Of a DNA stretch of 64,000 nucleotides, positions 18,275 through 27,350 are shown piece by piece (position 1 is the stretch's first letter; each line of letters opens with the position of its first letter). A program made the position numbers and the translations under genes. The notes beneath the pieces are model-generated. The model did not search any database. It saw only the letters and a program-made list of their open reading frames with translations, and was not told the origin of the DNA. The stretch comes from Bacteroidales bacterium UBA1374 (GTDB lineage Bacteria; Bacteroidota; Bacteroidia; Bacteroidales; UBA932): positions 49,116 through 113,115 of the forward strand of contig DBRG01000005.1 in NCBI GenBank assembly GCA_002305545.1. The letters are read 5' to 3'.

Positions 18275-19483
18275 TTAAAAAGCAATTCCCATTGCCTGGC
18301 AAATCTTCTTTGGTATATCAGTATTGTCCATCCTTCCCGAAAAGAGTTCACTTCCTGCCCCTGTTGCATATACAGGAACCGGTATCCCGGTATGGGAAGA
18401 AGTGGTCCACCCGATACAGGCCCTGTCGTTCATCTCTGCCACTTGGCCTGTCATTTCTTTATTCCCGGTCTGTAACAGCATATCTTTGGAGGCATTTTGT
18501 TCCGCCAGCGCGTCAAAAAACAAGGAATAACCGCTTGCCGAGCCCAGGGCCAGGCCTCCCGTTTCATGATCTGCCGTCACTACGATCAGGGTCTCCCCGG
18601 GATGCCTTTGTGCAAATTCAAGGGCAACCTGCACCGCATCATTCAGGTCCAGGGTTTCCAGGATGGATGTTTTTCCGTCATTAGAGTGACAGGCCCAATC
18701 AATTCGACCACTTTCGCTCATCAGGAAAAACCCTTTTTCATTGTCCAGGAAATCTACCGCAACGTTTATGATATCGGCATGCGTCATATCGCCTTCCTTC
18801 CGGTCAATGGCATAGGGCAGGGCACCCATATAGTCCCTTTCCTTATCCTGAAGCAACAGCATTTTCTCTGCTCCGGCCGATGTTTCAACCTGCTCAATCC
18901 CGTAAGCTACCTGGTATCCTGCCTCTTCTATCAGAGAGAGAACAGATACCTGATCCTTGTCTTTCCCCTCGGGCTGTACAAATCCTCCTCCTCCAAAAAA
19001 GTCAAATCCCGTTTGCGGCAACTGGACAGCAATATCATAATAATCAGACCTGGAGCTGGCATTCGCATAAAATGATCCCGGTGTAGCATGATCTAATGTC
19101 ACGGTAGATGTGACACCGACCCGGTAACCTGCTTTTTTAATTTTGTAGGTTATCGCTTCAAGGCTGACAGAGTCGGGGGATACACCCAGCATCCCGTTGT
19201 TGGTTTTTGTGCCGGTGGCCAAAGCAGTTCCGGCTGCAGAGGAACAAGTTATGATATTGCCGGCGCTGAATGTTGTGGCCATACCGAGAACCGGGAATTC
19301 CGTGAAGGACAGCTTTTCAAATCCGATTACTTCTGCGGAATCAGCCAGCCAGGCTTCTGTCAAAGCGACCTGGGCAAGTCCCATACCATCCCCAATAAAG
19401 TAGAATACATATTTTGCCTGTGGTGCTGCCTGCTGACAACCCATCAAGACTGCAATTGCCAGAATGGATAATAAACGTTTCAT
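18275..19483 (-). CDS. Alkaline phosphatase, lipoprotein
   Basis: A 402-residue alkaline phosphatase of the PhoA superfamily. The N-terminus MKRLLSILAIAVLMGCQQ has a lipobox (VLMGC, lipid on Cys16), so it is likely an outer- or inner-membrane lipoprotein facing the periplasm. YFIGDGMG carries the first metal-binding Asp, ITCSSAAGTALATGTKTNNGMLGV carries the nucleophilic Ser, and VVTADHETGG and SSHTGIPVPVYATG carry the remaining metal ligands. The operon spacing shows it stands alone. Its promoter element overlaps the terminator region of the ExbD operon. I see no Pho box. Confidence 0.93.
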   Translation of the reverse strand: MKRLLSILAIAVLMGCQQAAPQAKYVFYFIGDGMGLAQVALTEAWLADSAEVIGFEKLSFTEFPVLGMATTFSAGNIITCSSAAGTALATGTKTNNGMLGVSPDSVSLEAITYKIKKAGYRVGVTSTVTLDHATPGSFYANASSRSDYYDIAVQLPQTGFDFFGGGGFVQPEGKDKDQVSVLSLIEEAGYQVAYGIEQVETSAGAEKMLLLQDKERDYMGALPYAIDRKEGDMTHADIINVAVDFLDNEKGFFLMSESGRIDWACHSNDGKTSILETLDLNDAVQVALEFAQRHPGETLIVVTADHETGGLALGSASGYSLFFDALAEQNASKDMLLQTGNKEMTGQVAEMNDRACIGWTTSSHTGIPVPVYATGAGSELFSGRMDNTDIPKKICQAMGIAF

Positions 19484-19499
19484 AGATACAGTAAAAATT

Positions 19500-19507
19500 C
19501 AAATGTA
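19500..19507 (-). promoter_or_regulatory. Predicted -7 element of the alkaline phosphatase promoter
   Basis: TACATTTG on the minus strand, 16 bases before the phosphatase start. The same -7 sequence recurs before efp, the efflux adaptor and the LiaF-like gene in this window. Confidence 0.45.
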
Positions 19508-19512
19508 AAGTT

Positions 19513-19543
19513 AAAAAAAAAGCCGTAGTCCATTCTACGGCTT
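19513..19543 (-). terminator. Rho-independent terminator of the exbB-exbD operon
   Basis: On the minus strand AAGCCGTAG and CTACGGCTT pair around a short AATGGA loop and are followed by a run of eight or more T. It lies about 20 bases after the last exbD stop. Confidence 0.75.
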
Positions 19544-19563
19544 ACATTGTTAGGTGTACCGGT

Positions 19564-20049
19564 TTATAAACCTCGTTTTTCTTCAGCCTTGCGGCGGGTA
19601 GAGTACATGATCTTCAAAGCGGAACAACGACGGAGTTCCTGCTTTACATCGGTCACAATCCCCATGCGCACATCTTCATCCACCTTAAGGGAAACTGTCA
19701 TTAAGGGACGGTCAGCCTCTGACATGGATTCACGTGATGCCGCAATAAAATCGCGGATATCCTCAATTGTGCTGAATGCATCATTAAGCTGAATCCGGGC
19801 GTCGGTTCCGTATTGTGCCTGGAAAGCCGCAACGGGCGGGCCAATATTTATATAACTGGCCAGGTCCTTGCGATCCAGTTTTGCAATTTCAGTTGCTTCC
19901 GGGAGCTTTACCATGACCACGCGTTCTGAAGTACGGAAACTGGTCGAGATCATGAAAAAGAACAATATCATGAACACAACGTCTGGGAGTGAGGCTGTAC
20001 TCAGGGCAGGCACTTTTTTCTTACTGTTTTTACTTCTAAATTTTGCCAT
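19564..20049 (-). CDS. ExbD/TolR biopolymer transport protein
   Basis: A 161-residue ExbD-family protein: a short basic cytoplasmic N-terminus, one membrane segment (LPDVVFMILFFFMISTSFRT, about residues 23-42) with the conserved proton-carrying Asp at residue 24, and a periplasmic domain. It is the second of two ExbD genes in an exbB - small membrane protein - exbD - exbD operon, an arrangement common in Bacteroidota. It forms a proton channel with the MotA/TolQ/ExbB protein and powers TonB- or Tol-type work at the outer membrane. It is the last gene before the terminator. Confidence 0.9.
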   Translation of the reverse strand: MAKFRSKNSKKKVPALSTASLPDVVFMILFFFMISTSFRTSERVVMVKLPEATEIAKLDRKDLASYINIGPPVAAFQAQYGTDARIQLNDAFSTIEDIRDFIAASRESMSEADRPLMTVSLKVDEDVRMGIVTDVKQELRRCSALKIMYSTRRKAEEKRGL

Positions 20050-20060
20050 AGTTATGCCTC

Positions 20061-20642
20061 CTATCTTCTTCTTTTGGTTACTTCTCTTGGTTCCCTCTCG
20101 GAAAGGTTCATTGGAACTGCATCCCTGGTAATACGCTGCTGATCCTCATCCAGGAGATCGTACTTCTTTCCAAAATTCTGCATCGCAAAATCGTCCCGGA
20201 CTTCGTTGAAGGCTTTTACCAGTTCGTTTTGTACTTCGATATAGGCTTTGTATGAAGTCCCCCGGGTGTTTTGCAGCGAAACTAGCGCACGCGATACCAT
20301 ATAAGGGCCAAATCCTTCAATTTCCTTTTCCCGTCTTTCTGGTAAATCGGGCAGATTTGCAGGATTGGTAAGAAATTCCTTGACTTTGTCCTTAAGCATC
20401 ACGATAGGCATTTCCTGTCCCCCCGCGAACAAACGGTCATTATTATTGATCAGTACAACCATAATGTTTCGTTTGTTGATCTGCTCGGCTTGCTCAATTT
20501 GATTCTCATCGGGCATGGGAGGAAGACGGCGCTGAATACCGGTCTCGGTATCCATGGTTGTAACCATCATAAAGAAAGTAAGAAGCAGGAAAGCTATATC
20601 TGCCATTGAGCCTGCATTAATATCACCTGCTGGTCTTGCCAT
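20061..20642 (-). CDS. ExbD/TolR biopolymer transport protein
   Basis: A 193-residue ExbD-family protein with the membrane segment MADIAFLLLTFFMMVTTMDT (about residues 13-32); Asp15 is the expected proton-relay residue. The periplasmic part is longer than in the neighbouring ExbD and ends in a very basic tail (REVTKRRR). It lies 14 bases from the upstream small membrane protein gene and 11 bases from the second exbD. Two different ExbD proteins may make a mixed channel with the single ExbB homologue (inference). Confidence 0.9.
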   Translation of the reverse strand: MARPAGDINAGSMADIAFLLLTFFMMVTTMDTETGIQRRLPPMPDENQIEQAEQINKRNIMVVLINNNDRLFAGGQEMPIVMLKDKVKEFLTNPANLPDLPERREKEIEGFGPYMVSRALVSLQNTRGTSYKAYIEVQNELVKAFNEVRDDFAMQNFGKKYDLLDEDQQRITRDAVPMNLSEREPREVTKRRR

Positions 20643-20656
20643 AGTGTTTAAATTTA

Positions 20657-21082
20657 TTAGTTTTTCTTCAGGGCATTATAGACAGACCCGCCAATTATGG
20701 CAATCGCTGCGCAAGCAACCAGAATATAGGTCAGGTACAGACCGGCGTCTGTCAATTTTACCACAGATCCTTCAAAAACCTTTCCGTTTGCCAGGGTTAC
20801 AGGAGTGCCCGGAGCCAAAAGGTATGAACCTCCTACCAGGACAACAGTTATGCCTATCACCAGCAAAATCGAGCGCAATTTAACCGTTCTTTGCTTAAAG
20901 GTAAGTATTGGCATCAGAATGATCGCAAGAATTGTCAGTCCTAAAGTCACATAGGCCCAGTTCAAATACGTATAGGTCCATGCATCTAGGTTTTCACTCT
21001 TAATGTTTAGGAAATATAAAACGGAAATGACAATGCTGATCAAAAAGAGTACCCATAAAGCTATTTTTGGAATTTTCTTCAT
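20657..21082 (-). CDS. Small four-helix membrane protein of the ExbBD operon
   Basis: A 141-residue protein with four predicted membrane segments (about 7-27, 42-62, 72-90 and 112-133) and almost no soluble part. I do not recognise a named family. It sits between the exbB-like and the first exbD gene with gaps of 9 and 14 bases, and the same kind of gene is, as I recall, often found in this position in Bacteroidota. That suggests it belongs to the proton-channel complex, but its role is unknown. Confidence 0.75.
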   Translation of the reverse strand: MKKIPKIALWVLFLISIVISVLYFLNIKSENLDAWTYTYLNWAYVTLGLTILAIILMPILTFKQRTVKLRSILLVIGITVVLVGGSYLLAPGTPVTLANGKVFEGSVVKLTDAGLYLTYILVACAAIAIIGGSVYNALKKN

Positions 21083-21091
21083 CGCAATGTC

Positions 21092-21829
21092 TTATTTTTC
21101 ATATTTAACCAAAATGTCGATCATGGATATGGAGGCGTCTTCCATACTACTTACAATGCCATCCAGTTTTGAAATCAGGTAGTTGTATAATAATTGAAGG
21201 ATAATAGCCACGATAAGACCGAACACCGTAGTGATAAGGGCAACTTTGATACCGCCGGCAACGATGGTAGGAGAAATGTCTCCGGCAGATTCGATAGCAT
21301 CAAATGCCTGAACCATCCCGACAACTGTTCCCAAAAATCCAAACATAGGAGCAATGGCGATGAACAGCTGGATCCATGAAAAGCCTTTCTCAAGTTCCAT
21401 CATTTGCACAGAACCGTAGGAAGCAATTGATTTTTCCACGACTTCCAGGCCCTGGTCAACACGGCTGAGTCCCTGGTAAAAAATGCTGGCTACAGGTCCG
21501 CGGGTGTTACGGCAAATCTCCATAGCAGCAGGTACGCCGCCTTCTTTCATGGCTTCATCCACTTTTGCCAGTAATTTTGAGGTGTTGGTTTCGGAAAGGG
21601 ACAGGTACAGAATACGTTCAATTCCAAGTGCAAGTCCGAATACAAGACAGAGCAGAATGGTTGACATGAAACCAGGACCACCCTCAATGTATTTTGTTTT
21701 GAGTTGCTGGTGAATGGGTATCTCAACCTGTTCAATTTCACCCGTCGGGGTTTCTGTTTGTGCGGCAGCGTACTGAGCAGAGATGGCAATGAATCCAAGA
21801 ACTGCCAAAAATACGAAAAGTTTTTTCAT
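21092..21829 (-). CDS. MotA/TolQ/ExbB proton channel family protein
   Basis: A 245-residue ExbB/TolQ homologue. It starts with a signal-peptide-like segment (KKLFVFLAVLGFIAISAQYAAAQ) that ordinary ExbB lacks, then three membrane segments. FIAIAPMFGFLGTVVGMVQAFDAI and ISPTIVAGGIKVALITTVFGLIVAI are the conserved pore-lining regions of the MotA_ExbB domain. It is the first gene of a four-gene operon with two ExbD proteins and lies downstream of tRNA-Ser on the same strand. The signal-bearing form is typical of Bacteroidota. Confidence 0.92.
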   Translation of the reverse strand: MKKLFVFLAVLGFIAISAQYAAAQTETPTGEIEQVEIPIHQQLKTKYIEGGPGFMSTILLCLVFGLALGIERILYLSLSETNTSKLLAKVDEAMKEGGVPAAMEICRNTRGPVASIFYQGLSRVDQGLEVVEKSIASYGSVQMMELEKGFSWIQLFIAIAPMFGFLGTVVGMVQAFDAIESAGDISPTIVAGGIKVALITTVFGLIVAIILQLLYNYLISKLDGIVSSMEDASISMIDILVKYEK

Positions 21830-21883
21830 TTCTGTTGAATAATTAGAGTTAAGAATTTATAGTAGTCAAACGTTTTTTATAGC

Positions 21884-21975
21884 TGGCGGAGAAGGCGGGA
21901 TTCGAACCCGCGAAACCCTTTTGGAGTTTACGCACTTTCCAGGCGCGCGCCTTAGACCAACTCGGCCACCTCTCC
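21884..21975 (-). tRNA. tRNA-Ser (anticodon GGA)
   Basis: A type II tRNA of 92 bases including an encoded CCA end. The acceptor GGAGAGG pairs with the CTTCTCC strand with one G-U pair, the anticodon loop CTGGAAA holds GGA, the variable arm is long as expected for serine, and the T arm carries GGTTCGAATCC. It lies between ansA and the exbB operon on the same strand. Confidence 0.95.
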
Positions 21976-22040
21976 TTTTAAATTAGGTGTTAATAAAAAA
22001 GTAGCGCAAGTTACTGAAAAAAGTTTTATTCCAAGCACCT

Positions 22041-23072
22041 TTAGGAAAATTCGCCATTTAAAGACTGTGAAAGAAAATATTTAACGCGCTCATTATCATG
22101 AAAAAGACCTGTTAATAACATAATTTTTGTTACAGCCGCTTCTGTCGTCATATCATAACCACTCAAGACACCTGCTTCCTGCAGTCTTGCACCACAAGCA
22201 TACGAATTCATGGAAACGCTTCCCGCAGGGCACTGGGTAATGTTCAGAATGATGATACCCCTGCTCACGGCGCCGGATAACAAATCAAGCAACCACTTGA
22301 CAGACGGGGCATTCCCCTGTCCGTAGGTTTCCAGGATAACGGCGCGTAATCCTTCAATGCCCAGGACAGCTTCCACAATACCTTTTTCTATGCCGGGAAA
22401 TATCTTCAAAATGGCAATATCTGTTCCGAGCTGCGTGTGGATCCGGAGCTGTTTTCCCCAGCTTTCCGGATACCGGATGTATTTTTGGTTGTATTTTATG
22501 TGAATTCCTGCTTCAGCCAGGGGTGGGTGGTTGGGTGACCGGAAAGCCCTGAATTCCTCTGCATTGTACTTAAAGGTCCTGTTCCCGCGAAACAATTCAT
22601 CCTGAAAGAAAATGCACACTTCCGGAACTATGGCATGTCCGCCCGTGTCTTTTTCGGCTGCGATCTCTACGGCTGATATGAAGTTTTCCTTGCCATCTGT
22701 TCTCGGCAATCCTATGGGGAGCTGGCTGCCTGTAAATATCACCGGCTTTTCCAGGTTTTCAAGCATGAAACTCAGTGCCGATGCAGAATAGCTCATGGTG
22801 TCGGTTCCGTGCAAAACCACAAAACCATCGTAATTGTTGTATTCCTTTTCAATATGCAAGGCCAGTTTTACCCAGAATTCAGGGAAAATATCCGAAGAGT
22901 CTATCAATGGATCAAATGAATGGGTGTCGATCCGGAATCCGAATTTTCTTAATTCCGGGACTTCCTCCAGCACGTGTTCAAAGCGGAAGGGAACGAGTTC
23001 CCCGGTCAGGGGGTGTGCCTTCATGCCTATGGTCCCCCCCGTGTAAATGACAAGAACGGATGAGTTATTCAT
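22041..23072 (-). CDS. ansA: Type I (cytoplasmic) L-asparaginase
   Basis: Hydrolyses L-asparagine to aspartate and ammonia. Of 343 residues; the first catalytic Thr lies in VIYTGGTIGM and the second in VVLHGTDTMSYSASAL, with the GSQLPIGLPRTDGKENF block between N- and C-terminal domains. No signal peptide, which fits the type I cytoplasmic enzyme. The frame is open to 23120, but the ATG at 23072 starts right before the first motif and overlaps tatD by only 8 bases. Part of a minus-strand run with tatD and dprA. Confidence 0.94.
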   Translation of the reverse strand: MNNSSVLVIYTGGTIGMKAHPLTGELVPFRFEHVLEEVPELRKFGFRIDTHSFDPLIDSSDIFPEFWVKLALHIEKEYNNYDGFVVLHGTDTMSYSASALSFMLENLEKPVIFTGSQLPIGLPRTDGKENFISAVEIAAEKDTGGHAIVPEVCIFFQDELFRGNRTFKYNAEEFRAFRSPNHPPLAEAGIHIKYNQKYIRYPESWGKQLRIHTQLGTDIAILKIFPGIEKGIVEAVLGIEGLRAVILETYGQGNAPSVKWLLDLLSGAVSRGIIILNITQCPAGSVSMNSYACGARLQEAGVLSGYDMTTEAAVTKIMLLTGLFHDNERVKYFLSQSLNGEFS

Positions 23073-23835
23073 GTTTTTCAAGAAAAAACAAAGATAATGC
23101 ATTTTGGGTAGTATGTTCAATCACTGTTTCAGGATTGACATCCCTCACCCGGGCCAGTTCCCGGGCAATATTTTCCAGGTAGGCACTTTCATTCCTTTGC
23201 CCGCGGAAGGGAACAGGGCTCAGCCAGGGTGCGTCTGTCTCCAGTACGATTTCTGTCAGGTCAATTTCTTTTACCACTCCGGCCAGGCGGGCATTGCGGT
23301 AGGTGATCACGCCCCCGATCCCCATCAGGAAATGACCATATCGGTTTGCTTCCCGGAAAATTTCGGCACTTCCCGACCAGGCATGAAGGATGCCGCGCAT
23401 GCCTGGATAACTGCATTTTTTCAAGGTGGCCAGCAGCTCGGGAAAAGAAGAGCGTGAATGAATAATCAGGGGCAGATCCAGTTCGCGGGCCCATTGCACC
23501 TGTTCTTCAAGTGCCAGGATCTGTTCACTCATGTATTCACGTGACCAGTAGGCATCCAGCCCCACTTCCCCTATGGCAACCGCCCCTTGCAGCGTGCTGT
23601 ACGCGAAATCAAGTTCCTGCCGGTAATCCCGGCCAATGGAAGTAGGGTGGAGACCCGAGGCTTTATGGCAGAATCCCGGATACAGTTCCAGGCATACTGC
23701 CTGTGCCCTGAAGGTGCTTTTGTCAATTGCCGGAAGAATGCAGTGGCTCACCCCGGCCTGCTTAGCCCTTGCCACAACCAGATCCCTGTCCGGGTCGAAT
23801 GCCTGATCGTAAAGATGTACGTGAGTATCTATCAT
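23065..23835 (-). CDS. TatD family metal-dependent hydrolase
   Basis: A TIM-barrel metallohydrolase of 256 residues with the metal ligands in MIDTHVHLYD (H4, H6), GEVGLDAYW, IIHSRS, LHAWSGS and LETDAPWLSP. TatD-type enzymes are 3'-5' exonucleases on DNA and RNA, and some homologues act on other substrates. It overlaps ansA and dprA by a few bases on each side, so the three are probably translated from one message. The family is sure; the exact substrate is not. Confidence 0.92.
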   Translation of the reverse strand: MIDTHVHLYDQAFDPDRDLVVARAKQAGVSHCILPAIDKSTFRAQAVCLELYPGFCHKASGLHPTSIGRDYRQELDFAYSTLQGAVAIGEVGLDAYWSREYMSEQILALEEQVQWARELDLPLIIHSRSSFPELLATLKKCSYPGMRGILHAWSGSAEIFREANRYGHFLMGIGGVITYRNARLAGVVKEIDLTEIVLETDAPWLSPVPFRGQRNESAYLENIARELARVRDVNPETVIEHTTQNALSLFFLEKHE

Positions 23836-24950
23836 ATACGTGATATGTATTCATTATTTCCCGGGCAATCAACAAAGCCCTGTACCTGGAGCTGAACCAG
23901 GCGGGCCGAGAGCTCCGGAAAAGGCATGTTCAGGCTTTCCCCCATGGCATTTATATCGCCTCCGTTCTCCCGGATATGGTTGATAATCTGCCTGTCCCTG
24001 TCGTCCAGCGATTCAAAGAGCTTCTGCTGTACAGCCTGAATATCTTTATCCCTGACTTCCCATTGCAACACATCTGCTATGTCCCGGGCCGAGGTAACGA
24101 GGGCCGCTTTGTTCATCCTGATGAGGTTGTTGCATCCCTGTGAGCAAATATCGGAAGGCCTGCCCGGAACAGCCAGCACATCCCTTGAATAACCCAGGGC
24201 AAGATGGGCTGTGATCTGGGCCCCTCCGTCGACTTTTGATTCAACCACAAGGGTGGCATCTGCCAGTCCGGCAATGATCCGGTTGCGTTGCAGAAAGTTG
24301 TGTCGGTGCCCCTGGGTTTTTGGGGGAAATTCACTCAGCACGGCACCACACTCCAGGATTTGTGCAGCTATATCCAGGTGGGCCGACGGGTAGACGATAT
24401 CAATACCTGTAGGCAAAACAGCCACGGTGGGCATATCATTCTCAAGCGCTGCCCTGTGGGCGGTAATATCTATGCCAAAAGCCAGCCCGCTTACAATTAC
24501 GGGTTTGATTCCCAGTGATTTGAAACCGGATATGATTTCCCTGCATACAGATTTCCCGTAAGGAGTGGCTTTGCGCGTTCCAACCACCGACAATACTGGG
24601 CCTTCATTCAGCATGGCCTGTCCCGCCACATAAAGCAACAACGGGGCATCGGGGCACTCCCGCAGCCGGCAGGGGTAGTCTTCATGATAAAGGGGTATGG
24701 CCCGGATATTTACAGATTTAAGCCATTCAAGAATACCAGCGGCCTGATTGAGCAGAGCAGGATCCATCATCTTTTCCACGATACTCCTGCGCATGCCTTT
24801 ATGACGAACCAGTTCCGATAGTGGCTGTTTAAAAACGGAACAGGCACTTCCGTAATGATCATACAGCCTTCGCGCCAGCCCTCCTTCATACCTCAAACAC
24901 AGACTCAGGGCACAAATCCCGATATCCTCTTCTGCACAGATCATCCTCAA
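23832..24950 (-). CDS. dprA: DNA-processing protein DprA
   Basis: Loads RecA on incoming single-stranded DNA and protects it; also present in non-competent bacteria. Of 372 residues: an N-terminal helical SAM-like part, the Rossmann-like core with VVGTRKATPYGK, VSGLAFGIDITAHRAALE, VAVLPTGIDIVYPSAH and FLQRNRIIAGLADATLVVE, and a C-terminal winged-helix domain (residues about 310-370). The usual GSLITA motif appears as GAQITA. It overlaps tatD by 4 bases. Confidence 0.95.
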   Translation of the reverse strand: MRMICAEEDIGICALSLCLRYEGGLARRLYDHYGSACSVFKQPLSELVRHKGMRRSIVEKMMDPALLNQAAGILEWLKSVNIRAIPLYHEDYPCRLRECPDAPLLLYVAGQAMLNEGPVLSVVGTRKATPYGKSVCREIISGFKSLGIKPVIVSGLAFGIDITAHRAALENDMPTVAVLPTGIDIVYPSAHLDIAAQILECGAVLSEFPPKTQGHRHNFLQRNRIIAGLADATLVVESKVDGGAQITAHLALGYSRDVLAVPGRPSDICSQGCNNLIRMNKAALVTSARDIADVLQWEVRDKDIQAVQQKLFESLDDRDRQIINHIRENGGDINAMGESLNMPFPELSARLVQLQVQGFVDCPGNNEYISRI

Positions 24951-24966
24951 ATATAGTGGAAATAGA

Positions 24967-26016
24967 TCAAATAATCAACATGGCATCGCCATAGGCGCCA
25001 AAATGATATTTTTCCTTCAAGGCAATCCGATAAGCGTTAATAACAGTTTCATAACCGCCGAAAGCGGCAACAAACATGAGCATGGTGGACTGTGGAAGGT
25101 GGAAGTTGCTGATAAGTGCGTTGGGAATGTAAAAATCGTATGGGGGAAAAATGAATTTATTGGTCCAGCCCTCAAATGCTGTGACTTCCCTTTTTGTCGT
25201 GACCGGGGTTTCAACAGCCCGCAACACATCGATTCCCGTTGCAAAGACCCGCTTACCCATGGCTTTGGCATTATTAATTATCCGGGCACTGGACTCCTGG
25301 ATAACAACCGGTTCGGAGTCCATTTTATGCTTGGACAGGTCTTCTACATCCACAGCACGGAAATGTCCCATACCCATGTGCAGGGTGATCTCTGTGCTGA
25401 TGACACCTTTTATGGCCATCCGCTTGAGAAGTTCTTTGCTGAAATGAAGTGCTCCGTCGGGAGCAGCTACGGCACCCTCTACCTTGGCGAAGACTGACTG
25501 GTACCGTTCCTGGTCCAGAGGTTCTGTATGCTTCCGTATCCATTTGGGAACAGGCATTTCTCCCAACCGGAACAGGGTAGCCTTGAAATTCTCATAGGTC
25601 CCGTCGCACAGGAACCGTAAAGTTCTGCCACGGGACGTGGTGTTGTCTATTACTTCTGCAACCAATGCGTCGTTTTCACCAAAATATAATTTGTTGCCAA
25701 TGCGGATCTTGCGTGCCGGATCTACCAAAACATCCCACAAGCGCTGGTCCCGGTTGAGTTCACGAAGCAGGAAGACTTCAATTTCCGCCCCTGTTTTTTC
25801 TTTGTTCCCGTGAAGGCGTGCCGGAAAAACCTTTGTATTATTAAAAATTACAACATCTTTTTCCTCCATCAGGTTTATTATGTCCTTGAACATCATATGC
25901 TCAACAGCTCCGGTTTTCTTGTTCAGAACCATCATGCGGGATTCATCACGATTGGGTGCGGGGCGGCTGGCTATAAGAGATTGCGGAAGGTCGAAATTGA
26001 ATTGTGAAAGCTTCAT
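24967..26016 (-). CDS. queA: S-adenosylmethionine:tRNA ribosyltransferase-isomerase
   Basis: Transfers and rearranges the ribosyl part of SAM onto 7-deazaguanine in tRNA, giving epoxyqueuosine. The 349-residue sequence opens with MKLSQFNFDLPQSLIASRPAPNRDESRMMVL and contains VVIFNNTKVFPARL, VEGAVAAPDGALHFSKELL and HMGMGHFRAV, all family hallmarks; the end has SNFHLPQSTMLMFVAAFGGYE. It lies 16 bases upstream of dprA. folE in this window supplies an earlier step of deazaguanine synthesis. Confidence 0.97.
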   Translation of the reverse strand: MKLSQFNFDLPQSLIASRPAPNRDESRMMVLNKKTGAVEHMMFKDIINLMEEKDVVIFNNTKVFPARLHGNKEKTGAEIEVFLLRELNRDQRLWDVLVDPARKIRIGNKLYFGENDALVAEVIDNTTSRGRTLRFLCDGTYENFKATLFRLGEMPVPKWIRKHTEPLDQERYQSVFAKVEGAVAAPDGALHFSKELLKRMAIKGVISTEITLHMGMGHFRAVDVEDLSKHKMDSEPVVIQESSARIINNAKAMGKRVFATGIDVLRAVETPVTTKREVTAFEGWTNKFIFPPYDFYIPNALISNFHLPQSTMLMFVAAFGGYETVINAYRIALKEKYHFGAYGDAMLII

Positions 26017-26079
26017 ACAGTCGTATTTAGTAAGTAGATAAACGACGTATTATACGTAAAAAAAATAAAAAAGTTTCAC

Positions 26080-26820
26080 TTAATTGAAGAAATTTTCAAA
26101 TTCTTCTATCGTGATGGCATCATCTGCTTTATAGTTACCAGATCCCGAGCGACGAAGCGAAGACAGATAGGCACCGCTACCCAGGACCAGCCCCAGGTCC
26201 CTGGCCAAGGCCCGGATATAAGTGCCTTTGCTGCATTTAACGCGTAACGTTAACAGGGGAGGTACAAAGTCTTTTATTTCCAGTTCATAAATCTGAACCA
26301 GGTTTTTTGTCAATTCAGGGGTTTCCAGACCCTGACGTGCGAATTCGTAGGCCCTCATGCCGTCAATGATCTTGGCCGAGTATACCGGAGGCAACTGAAA
26401 CTGCGCACCCAGGAAGCCTTCCAGGGCCTTTTCGAGCAGCTCCCGGTTTATATGCTCCCAGGGATAGAAAGTGTCAATTTCATGCTCAAGGTCACAGGAC
26501 GGGGTGCTCGCACCGAAAGTGATCCCCGCCAGGTATTCCTTGTCCTGTGCCTGAAAAGTGTCTGCCAGCCGGGTAGCCTTACCTATGCATATGATCAGCA
26601 GTCCGGTGGCCAAGGGGTCAAGGGTCCCTGTGTGTCCGACCTTGAGCTTTTTTACCTGCCAGCGTCGCTGCAGCCGGAACCTGATTTTTCTGACCACATC
26701 TGCAGAAGTCCATTCCAGGGGCTTGTCAATGCACAGGATCATTCCTTCCTCCAGGACAGTGCCAGGATCGGGAACCGGACCTGATAGCGTATGTCGGTCA
26801 ATAACCAGCATATTCTTCAC
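26080..26820 (-). CDS. truB: tRNA pseudouridine(55) synthase
   Basis: Makes pseudouridine 55 in the T loop of tRNAs. The 246-residue protein has CIDKPLEWTSADVVRKIRF near the N-terminus, the catalytic Asp in KVGHTGTLDPLATGLL, the YLAGITFGASTPSCDLE block, and VRCSKGTYIRALARDLG written here as VKCSKGTYIRALARDLG. It is shorter than the E. coli enzyme because it lacks most of the C-terminal PUA domain, as usual in this phylum. Start overlaps rfbC by 4 bases. Confidence 0.95.
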   Translation of the reverse strand: MKNMLVIDRHTLSGPVPDPGTVLEEGMILCIDKPLEWTSADVVRKIRFRLQRRWQVKKLKVGHTGTLDPLATGLLIICIGKATRLADTFQAQDKEYLAGITFGASTPSCDLEHEIDTFYPWEHINRELLEKALEGFLGAQFQLPPVYSAKIIDGMRAYEFARQGLETPELTKNLVQIYELEIKDFVPPLLTLRVKCSKGTYIRALARDLGLVLGSGAYLSSLRRSGSGNYKADDAITIEEFENFFN

Positions 26821-27350
26821 AATTCAAAGGGACGGGCATCCCGGTCCCTGGAAGAAAGGATCATCTGATCCGGGAACAGGGGCCAGGGTATGGCCAGAGC
26901 CGGGGAATCATAGCGGTAGATGCCTTCAGAAGCGGGGTTATAGCGCTCATCTGTCTTGTACTGGACGATTGCCCTGGAAGAGAGAACGCAAAAACCATGA
27001 GCAAAACCCTTTGGTATGAACAGTTGTCTTTTGTTCACCGAACTCAGGTTTATATGAAAAAACTGACCTCTTGTGGGAGAATTTTCTCTTATGTCAACGG
27101 CTACATCAAAGATCTCCCCGTCAACCACCCGGATAAATTTGGACTGGACATAGGGTTCTTTCTGGAAATGAAGGCCCCTGGTCACACCAAAACGCGAGAG
27201 GGATTCATTTTCCTGTACAAAATCAACGGGCCCCACGTGTTGTTCCAGTGCTTCCTTAAGATACGACTCCATGAAATAACCCCGCTGGTCCTCTATTACA
27301 CGCGGTGTAATTATCCAGATACCCTTAATTGTGGCTTGTTCAAATACCAT
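26817..27350 (-). CDS. rfbC: dTDP-4-dehydrorhamnose 3,5-epimerase
   Basis: A cupin enzyme that epimerises the keto sugar during dTDP-L-rhamnose synthesis for surface polysaccharide. Of 177 residues; GVTRGLHFQKEP carries the catalytic His, QYKTDERYNPASEGIYRYDSPALAIPWP carries the Tyr and C-terminal block. The rfbA, rfbB and rfbD genes are not in the window, so it stands apart from its pathway. Starts at the ATG at 27350, which shares a base with the stop of the MFS gene (TAATG), although the frame is open a little upstream. Confidence 0.94.
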   Translation of the reverse strand: MVFEQATIKGIWIITPRVIEDQRGYFMESYLKEALEQHVGPVDFVQENESLSRFGVTRGLHFQKEPYVQSKFIRVVDGEIFDVAVDIRENSPTRGQFFHINLSSVNKRQLFIPKGFAHGFCVLSSRAIVQYKTDERYNPASEGIYRYDSPALAIPWPLFPDQMILSSRDRDARPFEL